64,000 nt of DNA from Nemophila menziesii (lineage: Eukaryota > Streptophyta > Magnoliopsida > Boraginales > Hydrophyllaceae), in the NCBI GenBank assembly GCA_029959085.1, contig JARWIR010000002.1:77094224-77158223 (forward strand), written 5' to 3'. This document shows, one piece after another, positions 25,248 through 37,216 of this stretch; position 1 is the stretch's first letter; every line of letters starts with the position of its first letter. The notes beneath the pieces are model-generated. The model saw only the letters and a program-made list of their open reading frames with translations. It was not told the origin of the DNA and made no database searches. Both the position numbers and the translations under genes were made by a program.

Positions 25248-26314
25248 AAATAACAAATTTTGGTATTATTGTAAGAAAAAATAAAAAATCTATACTTCAG
25301 GTACGTTGTGTAGCATAAATTCAACTCATATTTTTTTAAATTTATACTACCCTGGTCATCATGGAATTTGTTACACTGGACAAAAAAAAAAAGATTAATA
25401 TTTTCGCCTTAATAAATTAGGGGCGCGGACAGTTGAGGGATAAACTTTGGTAATTTAAAATCCGGCATGTGGAGTGAAATGCTAATTAATTATTTTATTT
25501 TAATTTACTCCAAACATGTAAGATTAAAATAGTTATAATTGGTTATATAATTTGCAATCAAAACATTATGATAATGATTGCTTTAATATAATACTATAGA
25601 TAATGAGGAGCACAAGAATCTTCTCACCTGGCATCGTATGCTATACGCCGTAGAAGTTTTTTTTCTTTTTTCTTTTTTCTTTTTGGTACTGTACACAGTA
25701 GAAGTGTTGGTAAATAGATAGACAAAAACACATAACCATTCACAGATCCACACGTAGGCATACATGGTCTAACATCCTTTTTTTTTTTGACCCACTCCAA
25801 ACCCCCACGCCCATCCCGTCCCAACTCCTTTGAAACCACACGTTCCAAAACACAATGGTTTTCGATTAAAAATAAAAAAGAAACACATAGAGTACATGGT
25901 TTAACATTCTTTTTTCTTTTGGTTCCAACGCATGGTCTTACTACGTCCAAAGGTTCTCCTCAGTTTGATACACATAGTATGATTCTATTAAGTACTAGTA
26001 CTACTAACTATAAAAAAGGATTCTTCACCTTATTCTAACAAATCACAATGTCATCATGTCAATAGTTGGCACAAAAATTGAAGTATGCAATTAAAATTTA
26101 GTAGTAGTAATATTTTTGGACCAATTTCATGATTTCTTTATTTTATCCAATTACATCTCATTTTAAACTTATTAGGTTTATAAAGTTTTATTTAAGTTGG
26201 TTTCAAATAATCACATTTATAAAAAATTCATATCAACAGTAACTAAATAATTTAAAATGTAAAGATATGTAAGAATATAAAATATTGTAGATAATAGCAT
26301 AGTTCTTCTTATTC
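25248..26314. other. Intergenic, no gene seen
   Basis: AT-rich. Overlapping short ORFs at 25583-26038 on both strands come from T-rich and A-rich runs. A repeated 'catggt(c/t)taacat(c/t)cttttt' motif occurs at about 25764 and 25899. Confidence 0.45.
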
Positions 26315-27871
26315 ATACCAACTATTTTTTTTTTTTTTAGTCAACCAAACTTGTATTAACGAGAGCAATCAACCAAGAGGGAAAAAATCCACTCCAGTTG
26401 ATGCGGGAAAACCCAATACATTACAAACAAAAAAGAACGGAATTAAAAAACAAGAACGAAATACAATCACCAAGCAAAGAAAATAAAAGAGGAAAAACAT
26501 TCGCAAACCAAGCAGTCTAAATGATAGCCGTCCTTCTAATCCCAAAATAGAATGTGTGTGGGATCTAACCGTACTCTCAAGATCAACAAGGATAGGCAAG
26601 CTCTTCGAGGAGCAGCACGGGCTTGGAGATCGTACAGGCTGAAGACAGGCTGCGGCATTCGAAAACAACGAAATGCAAAGTGGAGCAAACAGTAGAGTGA
26701 GACATAAATCACTATGAATCAACTTAGTGAATGCAACCAAACTGGACAAAATGAGGTTAATCTGATCGAGATCATGAAGAACTTCACCCTTCCAACAACG
26801 AAAAACTGCGGTAGCTAATGCAATTCCCCTCACAAAGAGCTTCTCCAGCCCAACCAACCAACTGCAACCCAAGAACGTCCAACAGTTGAAAACGAAATCC
26901 AAAAAACCCCAAATGAACGGCAAACACTCGAGAATTCTCAAACTGAAGTCAACTGAACAGGCCATCTTGGCAAACGATGAATCACCATCTGCAAAGGAAG
27001 GGAGATCGGAGAAACAACACAAGAACGAAACAGACCACCTCTTATGCCATTCAAACCAAAAGCAGGTCACACAAATCGAACCGAAGGATCCCAAACAGAA
27101 GAAGTAGCAAGTGAACGGCAAACACCCGTAATTCCAACATTCGAATTCCAAAGGATAAGAGATATAAAACCAAAGTGAATCACCACAGGACATTGGAAAG
27201 AACAACCATAAGAGAAGATTAAAAAAACAAAATCCAGAGCACAAACCCGCCACAAAGGTTCCCTGCCAAACAATTGAACCAAAAACCAAGGACAAAAGGC
27301 CCAAACCGCCCTCCAAGACAACACACCAGCAACCAAAACAAATAGACAGGGAAAAGCCATCGATACCTGAGTAGAAAGCCTCCCTAAATCCAAACACCAG
27401 ATGAAGCACAGCAATGATGCAGAGGGTATTAAGACCTCTAAGGCCCAAAAGAAAGAGGAGGGCGGACAAACGGGATTGAAAGCCGCGGCCATCGAACAGA
27501 AGAAGACTGGGCCAGCGCAGTCCAAAAATTGGGCCCACAAATTCCACTGCCTTCTTGCGAAAAACAACCCAACGTGGCCAAGACTCCATGGATTAAGAGA
27601 ATCAAATGAAGGTACAGGAGGGGACCAAAAGGCACCGGGAAAGGAAGCCAAACTGGGAAAAAGGAGGGCAAAAAGAAAAAGAAATGAAAGCAGTAAAAGA
27701 GACTAGGGCGTTACTGCCGCCGTCGACCAATGGAAGTGGAAGAGGGATGGGTGGTGGGTCGACGGCGGCCACAGGGAGGAGTAGGGTTTACACAGTAACG
27801 AGGCGAAAGGGTTGACCGTTTGATGGACCTTCTTCTAACTCTTAGTGTTCAATTGAATTATACCAACTATT
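26315..27871 (-). mobile_element. LINE-like non-autonomous retroposon with perfect 12-bp target duplication
   Basis: ATACCAACTATT is present exactly at 26315-26326 and 27860-27871. Between them lies a 1533-bp insert that on the minus strand ends in a poly(A) run (26325-26338) preceded by GTTAATACAAGTTTGGTTGACT, a typical plant LINE 3' end. The insert is more GC-rich than its surroundings. Its minus strand is open for 406 codons (27589-26369), giving a Phe/Cys/Trp/Leu-rich product with no domain I recognise, and overlapping frames are also open. I read it as a LINE derivative that kept its ends and lost its ORFs, mobilised by an active LINE. Confidence 0.7.
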
Positions 27872-27879
27872 ACACCTAC

Positions 27880-28123
27880 TTTTTTTTTCAAAACAAAACA
27901 ATACTCCCATGTCTACCAAACTTGTCGTTGGGGTCAACAACATTAACAAAATCAAACTTAGAATTGCGGACAAACTTACTAACTACTACAATTGATACGA
28001 TACTTAAACAAACAAACACTAGAATAACTATAAGATGTTACTTAGACGTGAGGAATTGGAACATTTTCCTCATCATTGGCTCAGAAGTTCCAAAGTCCTC
28101 ATACCCTCATTTTTGTAGTTGTT
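27880..28123 (-). other. 3' tail of the LINE ORF1 unit
   Basis: After the ORF1 stop the minus strand runs about 230 bp of non-coding sequence and then reaches nine A residues (27880-27888), consistent with a retroposed 3' end without an ORF2. Confidence 0.4.
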
Positions 28124-29983
28124 TTATCCATTGTAATGTTCAACTTGGTTAATCTCGTATGAGCTCTCCTCGTCGCTAGAGTAATCAATGCTATCAAAGC
28201 TTCCGTCTTCATCATCAAATGAGTCATCCAAAGTCGTCTTCCCCTGAAACTCATCTGTACAAGCTTTCCCCCTATCTCTTATAACACTAGTTTCACCCTT
28301 CTCAAATCCAAGCATTTTGTTAACATCTCTTCGCAAGTGTTCATGCATTTTGTTATCATTGAACCTGGGAATCTTGTTAGATGCATAATCGGTAAGGAAA
28401 GACCTATATCTCTTAGCAAAAGAAATAGAACCAAGCCCAACACTATGGGATTCTCTAATATGAGTTGGATGATTTTCCATTAATAAGTCATGGTTCTTAT
28501 CATAATTGTTCACCAGTCGGATGGCATGCATAGGTGTAAAATCAAGTGTATTATTAGTTACAACCGCATGTATATTTTCCACCCTTTCATTTATATTTTT
28601 ATTGTAACCGTCACCAGTAATGTTCACATGTTGAACTCTTAGACCATAGTTAGAAATCTTCTTTCCCTCAGACCTACCACTGTTAACATTTCCCATATCT
28701 TCTACAACCAAGGCTTCGTCAGTAACTTTTTGTCCAGTGATTATATGATTTTCATTCATATGTTCACCATTTATATTGCCTTTCTTATGCACAAAGAAGG
28801 CCTCATTGAAACGGTTTCCACCTGGACCATGTGCGTCGACCTGTTTGAAACTATATAAGCCAGGAAAAACATGGTTATCCCCATCTACTTTTGTCTTACC
28901 TCTACTGCTTTGCCCCACCTCTTGAGTTGGTACCACATTCTTCTCTCCAATAATTAGGGGACCATTAAGATTACCAAGGTCTTCGAAGCGATTTACATGT
29001 TGCCTCCCACTAGCACACCTCATACCTTGGTTATTTGTAGCATATGATTCCTTTACATTTTCATCCATATATCCACTCTTTTTCGAATTCTCACCTGTTC
29101 CACTATAGTTTCTATTTCCCCCATCATGTCTATATCTTGTGTTCTTGTTATCTTCATCATCAAAAGCGTACACTTCTTCGCCCATAACTCCAAATTCATT
29201 CCTCTTCCTAATACCAAACTTAGGGGTATCTCTTGCACGAATAAACATGAATTTGTTCCAATTAAAAAAACAAAAGCTATTACTTTTAGAATGAGGTCTT
29301 ACCATAGGGATTTTACAATCTTCCTTGGTGTGTCCCAAAAAACCACAATTGAAGCAGACAATTCCAATGTTCTCATATAGGAATTGAACCCATGCAGCTC
29401 CTTCTTCTTGTTCCACATACATGCCAGTTTTTATTTGCTCCTTGACATTGATTTTTACTCGAAACCTTAGGTCCCGGACTTCATATTCCTCGTTGTAAGG
29501 GTAGTCAACCTCCTCCAACACCCCAATTTGTCTACTAAGTAAGTCAATCGTGCTAAGTTTATTCTGCTTGATAGCCAATCCTGAGATTTGAACCCACACT
29601 GAAGACACATTGAGGTGAAGGCTATCCATGGATGAAATTCCATCCCATGACTTCACCACTACATGAAAGGAGTATGCATTTCCAGGTCGAAAAAATAACA
29701 CCCTATCGCGATCTCTTTTCTCCATGAATTCAATCTTAAAGTGATTTTCCCTAATTTCATTGACTTCAATTCCACTCTTGATCCTCCATTGCTCAAACAC
29801 GAACCTTCTGAATGCACCCAAAGATATTGTCCTCTTTCCAATGACTTTTGAAATTATCATCGGGTTGAAGCTCTCACTTGTTCTTACAAAAGATTTGGTT
29901 TCAAGTGAGAGGACTTCTATATTTTCAAGAGTATTATTAGTGGTATTTGCTATTGGCAAAACATGATGGTGATAAGAAGCCAT
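28124..29983 (-). CDS. LINE ORF1-type protein (DUF4283 plus zinc knuckle), intact 619 aa
   Basis: One uninterrupted frame from ATG 29983 to the stop at 28124. Residues about 45-165 form a DUF4283-type domain (FVFEQWRIKSG, FMEKRDRDRVLFFRPG, VWVQISGLA). A CCHC knuckle follows at residues 210-223: C210-x2-C213-x4-H218-x4-C223 in VCFNCGFLGHTKEDC. The remaining 390 residues are Asn/Gly/Asp/Glu-rich and probably disordered, ending in an acidic tail. In plant L1-like elements this protein binds element RNA. No endonuclease or reverse transcriptase ORF follows; the frame is followed by a short tail and poly(A). An intact frame of this length suggests recent insertion or retained selection. A domesticated gene is possible but unproven. 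Confidence 0.7.
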   Translation of the reverse strand: MASYHHHVLPIANTTNNTLENIEVLSLETKSFVRTSESFNPMIISKVIGKRTISLGAFRRFVFEQWRIKSGIEVNEIRENHFKIEFMEKRDRDRVLFFRPGNAYSFHVVVKSWDGISSMDSLHLNVSSVWVQISGLAIKQNKLSTIDLLSRQIGVLEEVDYPYNEEYEVRDLRFRVKINVKEQIKTGMYVEQEEGAAWVQFLYENIGIVCFNCGFLGHTKEDCKIPMVRPHSKSNSFCFFNWNKFMFIRARDTPKFGIRKRNEFGVMGEEVYAFDDEDNKNTRYRHDGGNRNYSGTGENSKKSGYMDENVKESYATNNQGMRCASGRQHVNRFEDLGNLNGPLIIGEKNVVPTQEVGQSSRGKTKVDGDNHVFPGLYSFKQVDAHGPGGNRFNEAFFVHKKGNINGEHMNENHIITGQKVTDEALVVEDMGNVNSGRSEGKKISNYGLRVQHVNITGDGYNKNINERVENIHAVVTNNTLDFTPMHAIRLVNNYDKNHDLLMENHPTHIRESHSVGLGSISFAKRYRSFLTDYASNKIPRFNDNKMHEHLRRDVNKMLGFEKGETSVIRDRGKACTDEFQGKTTLDDSFDDEDGSFDSIDYSSDEESSYEINQVEHYNG

Positions 29984-30235
29984 CGTTGTGTAGAAGGTGA
30001 AGAGAATAGAAGATAAGAGTTATCTTTTGTTAATTGGTTGATAGCTTTATATAGATATAATCATGGTTTAGCGATGCAAAAAAGAAAATAAAGTGTTTCA
30101 TAATAATTATGCTAACACCACCCCAATCCAACCTATAACCATCAAGTGATATATCTTTATCATACCTCACGAGTTTACCTAGGTTTAAAACGTGTTTTTT
30201 ATGATTATCGATATAACACTTATAATAAGTAGACA

Positions 30236-32200
30236 AACATGATAATACATGTGTAGTATCATTATGTATGTATTACATGAGTTGGTAAAAGTGGACCTAA
30301 GACCATAAGTGTTTGGTAAATGAGTTGTCGATTGAAGACCAATTCATGATTAGTGTATCCTTTACACGTGAGTATGAACAAAAAAGTATTTTGAAATACC
30401 ACTTTTAATGAGTGAATATTATGATATATATTGAGTATTGTAATATGAATAACGCGAGTTGGTAAAAGTGGACCCATGGCCACAAGTTTTATAAATGAGT
30501 TGTTAGTGGATGGGCAATGTATGACTAGTGTGTCATCCACAATTGATATAAATGGATAAATATTTCAAAAAATAATAATTTAATAAGTGGTAAATATTAT
30601 TATACATGAGGGGTATCAAATTTGAAGGTCTTAAGTTGGTAAAAGTGGACTCACTACCATAAGTGTTTGGTAACTAAAATGTCAGGGGAAAAAATAATTT
30701 ATGACTAATGTCTCCATCACTCATGAGTATAAAAGGACAAATATTTTGAAATAACACTTTTAAAAGTAAAGAAGTATTATGATACATAGGGTGTATGATA
30801 ATGTGATAGACTTGAGCTGGTAAAAGTGGACCCACTATTATAAGTTTTTGGTAAACAAATTATCAGTGGAAGAGTAAATCATGACTTGTGATTCATCTAC
30901 ATGTGAGTATGAATGGACAAATATATTGAAATAATATTTTTAATAAACGGAAAATATTATGATACAAAAAATGTCATAATATGAAGGGTGTGAGCTGTAG
31001 ACAAAAAAATGAAAATATGAAGGGTGTGAGCTAGTAAAGTGGACCCAAGACCATAAGTGTTTGGTAAGTGAGTTATAAGTGAACTAGAAATTCGTGACCA
31101 ATTTCTTCTATTTACATGAGTATGAATGAACAAATATTTTGAAATAACACTTTTATTAAGTGGACAAATATTATGGTATATTAGGATTATAATATAATGT
31201 GAAGAACGTGAATTGATAAAAGTGAACTCACGATTATTGTAAGTGTTTAGTAAATGAGTTGTCAATGAAAGAGTAATTCATGATTAATTTTTTTCCACAC
31301 ATGAGTATGAACAACATTTTATAATAATACTTTTAATAAATGTACAAATATCATGATAGTTGGGGAGTAGCATAATGTGAACGATGTGAGCTAGTGAAAG
31401 TGGACCGACGACTAAACGTGTTTGGTAGAGCAATTCAAGACTAATGTCTTCTCTACACGTGAGTATGAATGAACAAATATTTTGAAATAACATTTTTATT
31501 AAGTGGACATATATTATGGTGCACAACGATTGTTATAATATGAAGAATGTGAACTGATAAAGGTGGACCCACAATCATACGTGTTTAGTAAATGAATTGT
31601 CAAGAAAGAGTGATCCATAACTAGTGTCTATTTCATACATGAGTCTGAACAAGCAAATATTTTGAAATGATACTTTTACTAAATGGAAAAAATATTATGA
31701 TACATAGGGAGTAGTATAATGTGAATGACGTGAGTTGGTAAAAATGGACCTACAACTAAACGTGTTTGGTAAATAAGTTGTCAGAGCAATTCCTCTACAC
31801 GTGAGTATGAATGAACCAATATTTTGAAATAACACTTTTATTAAGTGAACAAATATCATGGTACATAAGGATTATTATAATATGAAACGATAAAAATAGA
31901 CCCACAATCATAAGTGTTTAGCAAATGAGTTGTCAAGAAAGAGTAATCCGTAATTAGTATATTTTTTACACATGAGTACGAATAAAAAAATATTTTGAAA
32001 TAATACTTTTAATAAATAAATGATTTTTTTGATTCATAGAGAGTAGCATAATGTGAACGATGTATTATGGTAAAAGTGGACCCACAACTAAACGTGTTTG
32101 GTGAATAAATTATCAGAGCAATTCATGACTAATATCTCCTTTACACGTGAGTATAAATTAGTCCCATTACGTGAAGAGCGTGAGTAAAAAACAATTCATA
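30236..32200. repeat. Satellite-like tandem array, ~178-bp unit, about 11 copies
   Basis: The marker GAGTTGGTAAAAGTGGACCC recurs, with changes, near 30281, 30458, 30635, 30816, 31030, 31212, 31390, 31553, 31734, 31884 and 32066. Spacings are mostly 177-182 bp. Each unit also has 'agtgtttggtaaatgagttgtca', 'acatgagtatgaa', 'caaatattttgaaataacac' and 'attatgatacata'. One longer step (30816 to 31030) contains a local duplication of 'aatatgaagggtgtgagct'. ORFs in the array are by-products of the repeat. It ends about 1.4 kb before the MEI2-like start codon. Confidence 0.85.
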
Positions 32201-32399
32201 ATCGATGATTTCTTATGCTTTTCACGTGAATTCACATGAGTAACGTAAAGATTAAACGTAACGCCAGAACAAGACAAAAAGTTAGTAAAAAATAATATCA
32301 TATATTTTTAAAAAAAGGTGTGTAGGTCCCACAATGATGAGAGTTTTTTTTTTTAATTAATATTGGATAATGATGATAGGGTGATGATGATCTGTTTTT

Positions 32400-33613
32400 A
32401 GTCTGGTATATAATTTGTTGATCTGTTATACTATAATTTTAGCTTCTCTCTCTTTCTCTTTTTCTTTCCCCACACTAAATAAACGGAGCAGTAGCACAGA
32501 GCATAAATTTCCGGTACGGTCTAGTTAAAGTCCTGTTCATTTTCAATTGCTTTTTCATTTTTTTAGTAGTATAAACAATTTCTTTTCTTTTTCTCTTTCT
32601 GTTTCTAACTTCTAATTGGTTGATCTCGTGGTTTTTGAATACTTTTTCTCTCTCTAGCTAGAGAAGGATCACAGAGAGTCCATAGATTCCGATCGGTGGT
32701 GATGATGGTTGCTTGAAAGTAAGAAACGGACAGGTAGATTGTAAACCAATAAAAATTAGGTGTGTAAGAAAGAATAATGTGGTGGTTAACGTGCAATGTA
32801 GGGAATTAAGTATAGAGAGAGAATTTATAGAGAGAGAAATTGAAAGAGCATTGAAGCAAAGTTGAAGGAGGATCTTGCACGGCACAGATACCTAGATCTC
32901 TTCTTCAATCTGGCTTCATCTCTACCTTGCCTTATGCCGTAATTTATTCCAAAAAAAATAAAATTCTTTTCTCTCTCTATGATATTTTCATATATACATA
33001 TATATATACTCTTTCTCCCTCCTTCACATCTTCAAACTTTACTCTCTTGACTTCAAATTTCCCTTTAAATTCTCGTTTTCCTTTGATTTTTGGGTGAATT
33101 TAGTTTGCTTTTGAAATCGCGAGAGCTCTCAAGTGTTTTTAAGTTCGAAGATACTTTTTTTGTTTCGCTTTATTGATTTTGTAAGTGAATTTAAGCTTTT
33201 CGAAGTTCAAAGATCGGTAATTTAGTTCATTTTCTTCTGTCTTTGTTCAATTTATGAGTGAATTTTGGTTGAATTTTGCAAAATTTGTTTGTTTTACTAT
33301 AAATACCGAAGCTTTACGTGCGATCTAGGGTCAGTAATTACATGCACTTTACGTATTAAATTTTAATTAGATCTCAGTTGCAATAACTAATGGGTTAGGG
33401 TTACTGTTCTAAACGAACAATTCTGTATTTATAGCTGCTGAAACCCGATAGTATTAATTTGCTTACCTTAATTTGAATTCTCTTCAGTAATTAACTTATT
33501 CTAGATTCTCTTTGCAGATTTTTAACGAATGGTTTATGCATAACTAAATCATATCTGCTCTTTGGTACTTGGAAGCAAAATTCAACATAATTTTCAAGCT
33601 TTAAGACTAAATC
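32400..33613 (+). promoter_or_regulatory. Promoter and 5' leader of the MEI2-like gene
   Basis: Two TATA-like stretches precede CT-rich sequence: TATATAA at about 32406 and TATATATATAC at 32998-33010, the latter followed by 'tctttctccctcc'. A leader intron is likely, with donor GATCG/GTAATT near 33216 and acceptor TTTGCAG at 33511-33517. The last leader exon then holds two tiny upstream ORFs, 33529-33543 (ATG GTT TAT GCA TAA) and 33536-33547 (ATG CAT AAC TAA), before the main ATG at 33614. Confidence 0.5.
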
Positions 33614-36600
33614 ATGCCATCTGAAAGCGTTGAGACACAAGGGGTATCTTCCCCATTTCTTTCTGAAGAGGGTTCTTTCCGAGATGAGGTAATTTAGCAA
33701 CTAATACACTTTCAGTTCAATTCTCTGTTCAAACATTATAAAATTAATTCATTATTAGTTAATTATTTAATTTCAATTATGGTCCTTCTTCACTTTTTAT
33801 CCGCCTATTAAATTTCCTTTCTCTATTTTTGGCAGAGAGGTGGCTTCTGGAAGAAAGATGCTGTGCATAACTTTAATGGTGAGTAGTAACTTTTGTATAA
33901 CTTTATGTGTTATCAAAAGGTTATACGAAGGGCATTTCTGTCATTCGTGATCTAATACAATGCGTGTGTTGATGGACTTAGGAGTGATATTTTTGCTATT
34001 TCAGGTATGAAATCTGATGGTGGTTTAATAGGAGTAGCTTCATCTCCTATTCAAAAAAGGACACAAATGGAATCTCAAATCCCTAAGGGTTTTAATTACC
34101 CAGATCAGAAAGTAAATATCAATTTACAAAAGCTAGCTATTGGATCAGAAAAAGCTACTAGTCTCTCTTTACCCCGAGCTTTCGAACATAACGTGGGGTC
34201 CGCTTCGTACTTTACTGAAGGAGATAAATCAAACTTTCTTGGCGCTACATACGATAACAGTATCTTCTCAAGCTCATTATCCGAGTTACTATCTCGAAAA
34301 TGTAAGTAGTTCATGTTCCCTCAACTTTCGTATATTACATTTAGTACCCCATCTCATGTTTAAATTGTTTATATACAGTGAGATTATCATCTCAAAACTC
34401 TGGACATGGACATTCTATAAACGATGAAGAAGATATGCCTTTAGGATCTTTGAAAGAACTTGAAGCACAAACTATCGGAAATCTTCTTCCTGAAGATGAT
34501 GAGCTTTTTTCTGGGATTAATAATGGGGTTGATTCAAACACTAACCCTATAAACGGAGGGGATATAGATGATCTAGACTTGTTTTATAGTGGTGGAGGGT
34601 TTGATCTAGGGGAAGATGGTTCTTCATCTATACAAAAGAACCCTAAAGCTTTTATTGGAGGGACTAATGATATAACTAGTGTTGAACAACTATCAAGAAC
34701 TCTTTTGGTTCGAAATATAAGTATTAATCTCGAGGAGTCTGATTTAAAAGCTATATTTGAGGTAAGTGTTTATTAATTCTTTCTATGATTATTAAGTTTA
34801 ACTAATTATGTATTGTAAATAAACAGCAATTTGGAGAAATTCGTACGCTTTATACTGCATCGAAAGATCGAGGATTTGTAATAGTATCGTATTTTGATAT
34901 AAGAGCTGCTCGAAATGCAGTGAAAGGTCTTCATGGAAATTCGTTAATGCATAGGACTCTTCACGCACAGTACTCTATTCCAGAGGTATTTTTTCTAGAT
35001 TCTTCTATTTAATATCCATAATTTATAAATAAATAAAAAATGTGTTGTTTTATCAGGACAACCCTGGAGATAAGGATATTAATCAAGGATCTCTAGTGGT
35101 GTTTTTCCTTGATTCTCCAGTTCCAAATACTGAAATTTGTCAAGTTTTTGGTGCTTATGGTGAAATTAGAGAAGTAAGTTTTCAACTTTATAGAGTCAGT
35201 TCACATGTTAATATGATAATATCATTTTATTAAATTTTTTTTTGTGTAGATTCGTGAAACTCAACACAGAAATCATCACAAGTTTATTGAGTATTATGAT
35301 GTTAGGGCTGCTGAAGCTGCACTTCGTGCATTAAATAGGAGCGAGATTTCAGGGAATCGAATCAAAGTTGAATTAAACCGTCCTAGTAATGCTAAATGGT
35401 GAGATTTACTAATCATTTTTTTTTACTATTTTACTTTCTTCTCTTTTGTGTATGTGTGTGTATTTAGCTTCTAAACTTTAATTTGTTTGCAGGTCAATGC
35501 ATCCTTTTTCTTCAGAAATGGAACAAAATGGAGCTGGTTTATACATGCAACAGAATAGCCCACCTGCTAACTTAACCTTGGGATTTTCTGGTAATAATAA
35601 TTACTCATCTTTTTTACCTTTCACCAATTTTTTTTTTAAACTTTTTTTAAAAATTTAATGTAGATAATGCACGCTATACAAGTGGTCTTCCCATGAGTTC
35701 ATATGTAGGAAATGTTGGAAATGCGTTTCAGCACGGAATTTCATCATCGAGTGTACCGAACAATTTATCCTCAATGTTAAGCCAATCCAACGTTAGCGAA
35801 CTTAATCAACTAAAATTCGATCTCCGGGCCCCACCAAATTTCCACCCTCTATCTCTACCAGATTCTCACGATGCTTTATCTACTCATCTCTGGAGTACTA
35901 ATAACAATAACTCACACAATCCACAAATGTGGCCAAATTCAAACTCACCTTCATTTCGCCCACAACAAATGCATTCAGTACGTGCACCTTCTCATCTCGG
36001 AAACGGATTATTCCCAATCAACAATCATAACCATCACGTGGGGTCCGCGCCACCTGTCAATCCACCACTCTGGGAGAGAAGACACACGTACACTACTACT
36101 GGTGAATCACCCGATGCTTCTGTTTTCCATCCAGGCTCACTCGGACGTGTCCCGGGTACTTCGCCTCATTTCATGGAGTTTATACCACATAGCTTGTTCC
36201 CACATAACAGTGGGCCCCGTATGGATCTTCCGATATCTTCACATCATAATCAAAGGGGACTAATTATACCTACTAGAGGTCAAATGATACCTGTTATGAA
36301 CTCTTTCGGTTCTCCAAATGAAAGAAGTAGAAACCGTAGACATGAAGGTAGCTCAAATCAAGCTGAAACTAAGAAACAATTTGAACTTGATGTTGATCGT
36401 ATTCTCCGTGGTGAAGATAAACGTACAACTCTTATGATTAAAAACATTCCTAACAAGTAAGTTTCTTTCTTTTTTTAATTTTTTTTAAATCAGTTTACGC
36501 TATTTAAATTTTAATTTTCTTATAGGTACACTTCGAAGATGCTTTTGGTAGCAATTGATGAACGTCACAGAGGAACCTACGATTTTCTCTACCTTCCTAT

Positions 36601-37216
36601 TGATTTCAAGGTGAGTCAATTTTTTCTTTTTTCCTATTACGTGACATTTACTAATATTTTTTTATTATTGCAGAATAAATGTAACGTGGGGTATGCTTTT
36701 ATTAACATGATTGATCCAACCTCCATCGTTCCGTTTTATCAAGTAAGATCGTCATTCATTAGTATATATACAATAACTACTAAAGGATTAAAACGTAATT
36801 ACGAATTAATGATTTTGCAGGCACTAAATGGGAAAAAGTGGGAAAAGTTCAACAGTGAAAAAGTTGCTTCATTAGCATATGCGCGTATACAAGGAAAAGC
36901 CGCTCTAATTTCTCACTTCCAAAACTCGAGTTTAATGAACGAAGATAAGAGATGCCGTCCTATTCTCTTCCATACCGATGGGCCTAATGCTGGTGATCAG
37001 GTACGTTTTTATTTGCGAAAAAGGGTCTAGATTATTAAAATTACGATTATAGTCCCTAACGTGAATATCTTTTCCTTACAGGTGCCATTTCCTGTGGGTG
37101 TAAATATCCGAACAAGGCCAGGGAAGAACCGTTCAAACGGTGAGGAGAATAATAATAATAATAACAATGAGACACCTCCAAATTCAGGGAATGAGGAGGA
37201 ATCATCTTCAAGTTAA
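33614..37216 (+). CDS. MEI2-like RNA-binding protein (three RRMs), complete
   Basis: Thirteen coding exons join in frame: 33614-33688, 33836-33878, 34005-34301, 34379-34761, 34827-34985, 35057-35173, 35250-35398, 35493-35590, 35664-36456, 36526-36610, 36674-36742, 36821-37000 and 37082-37216. They total 2583 nt, or 860 residues. All have GT donors and AG acceptors. RRM1 starts near residue 244 (RTLLVRNISINLEESDLKAI), and RRM2 lies near 329-400. The diagnostic C-terminal MEI2 RRM begins near residue 693 (TTLMIKNIPNKYTSKMLLVA) and includes [20 protein letters not shown]. The N-terminal SRKLRLS and EAQTIGNLLPEDDELFSG blocks are typical of the plant AML family, not TEL. Plant MEI2-like proteins act in meiosis and vegetative development by binding RNA. 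The C-terminus has an Asn run (GAGGAGAAT then AAT repeats) and an acidic tail. Confidence 0.93.

Noticed and set aside
25583..26038. Three overlapping ORFs on both strands
   Set aside because: T-rich and A-rich low-complexity sequence with no domain and no splice context.
27401..27706. Plus-strand Lys/Gly-rich ORF
   Set aside because: It is antisense to the LINE-like insert and reflects its base composition.
30262..31526. Several minus-strand ORFs of 80-102 codons
   Set aside because: They are repeated by-products of the ~178-bp tandem array.
30236..32200. CRISPR-like array
   Set aside because: Units are about 178 bp, fully similar along their length and diverged, with no short constant repeat or unique spacers, and the genome is a plant.
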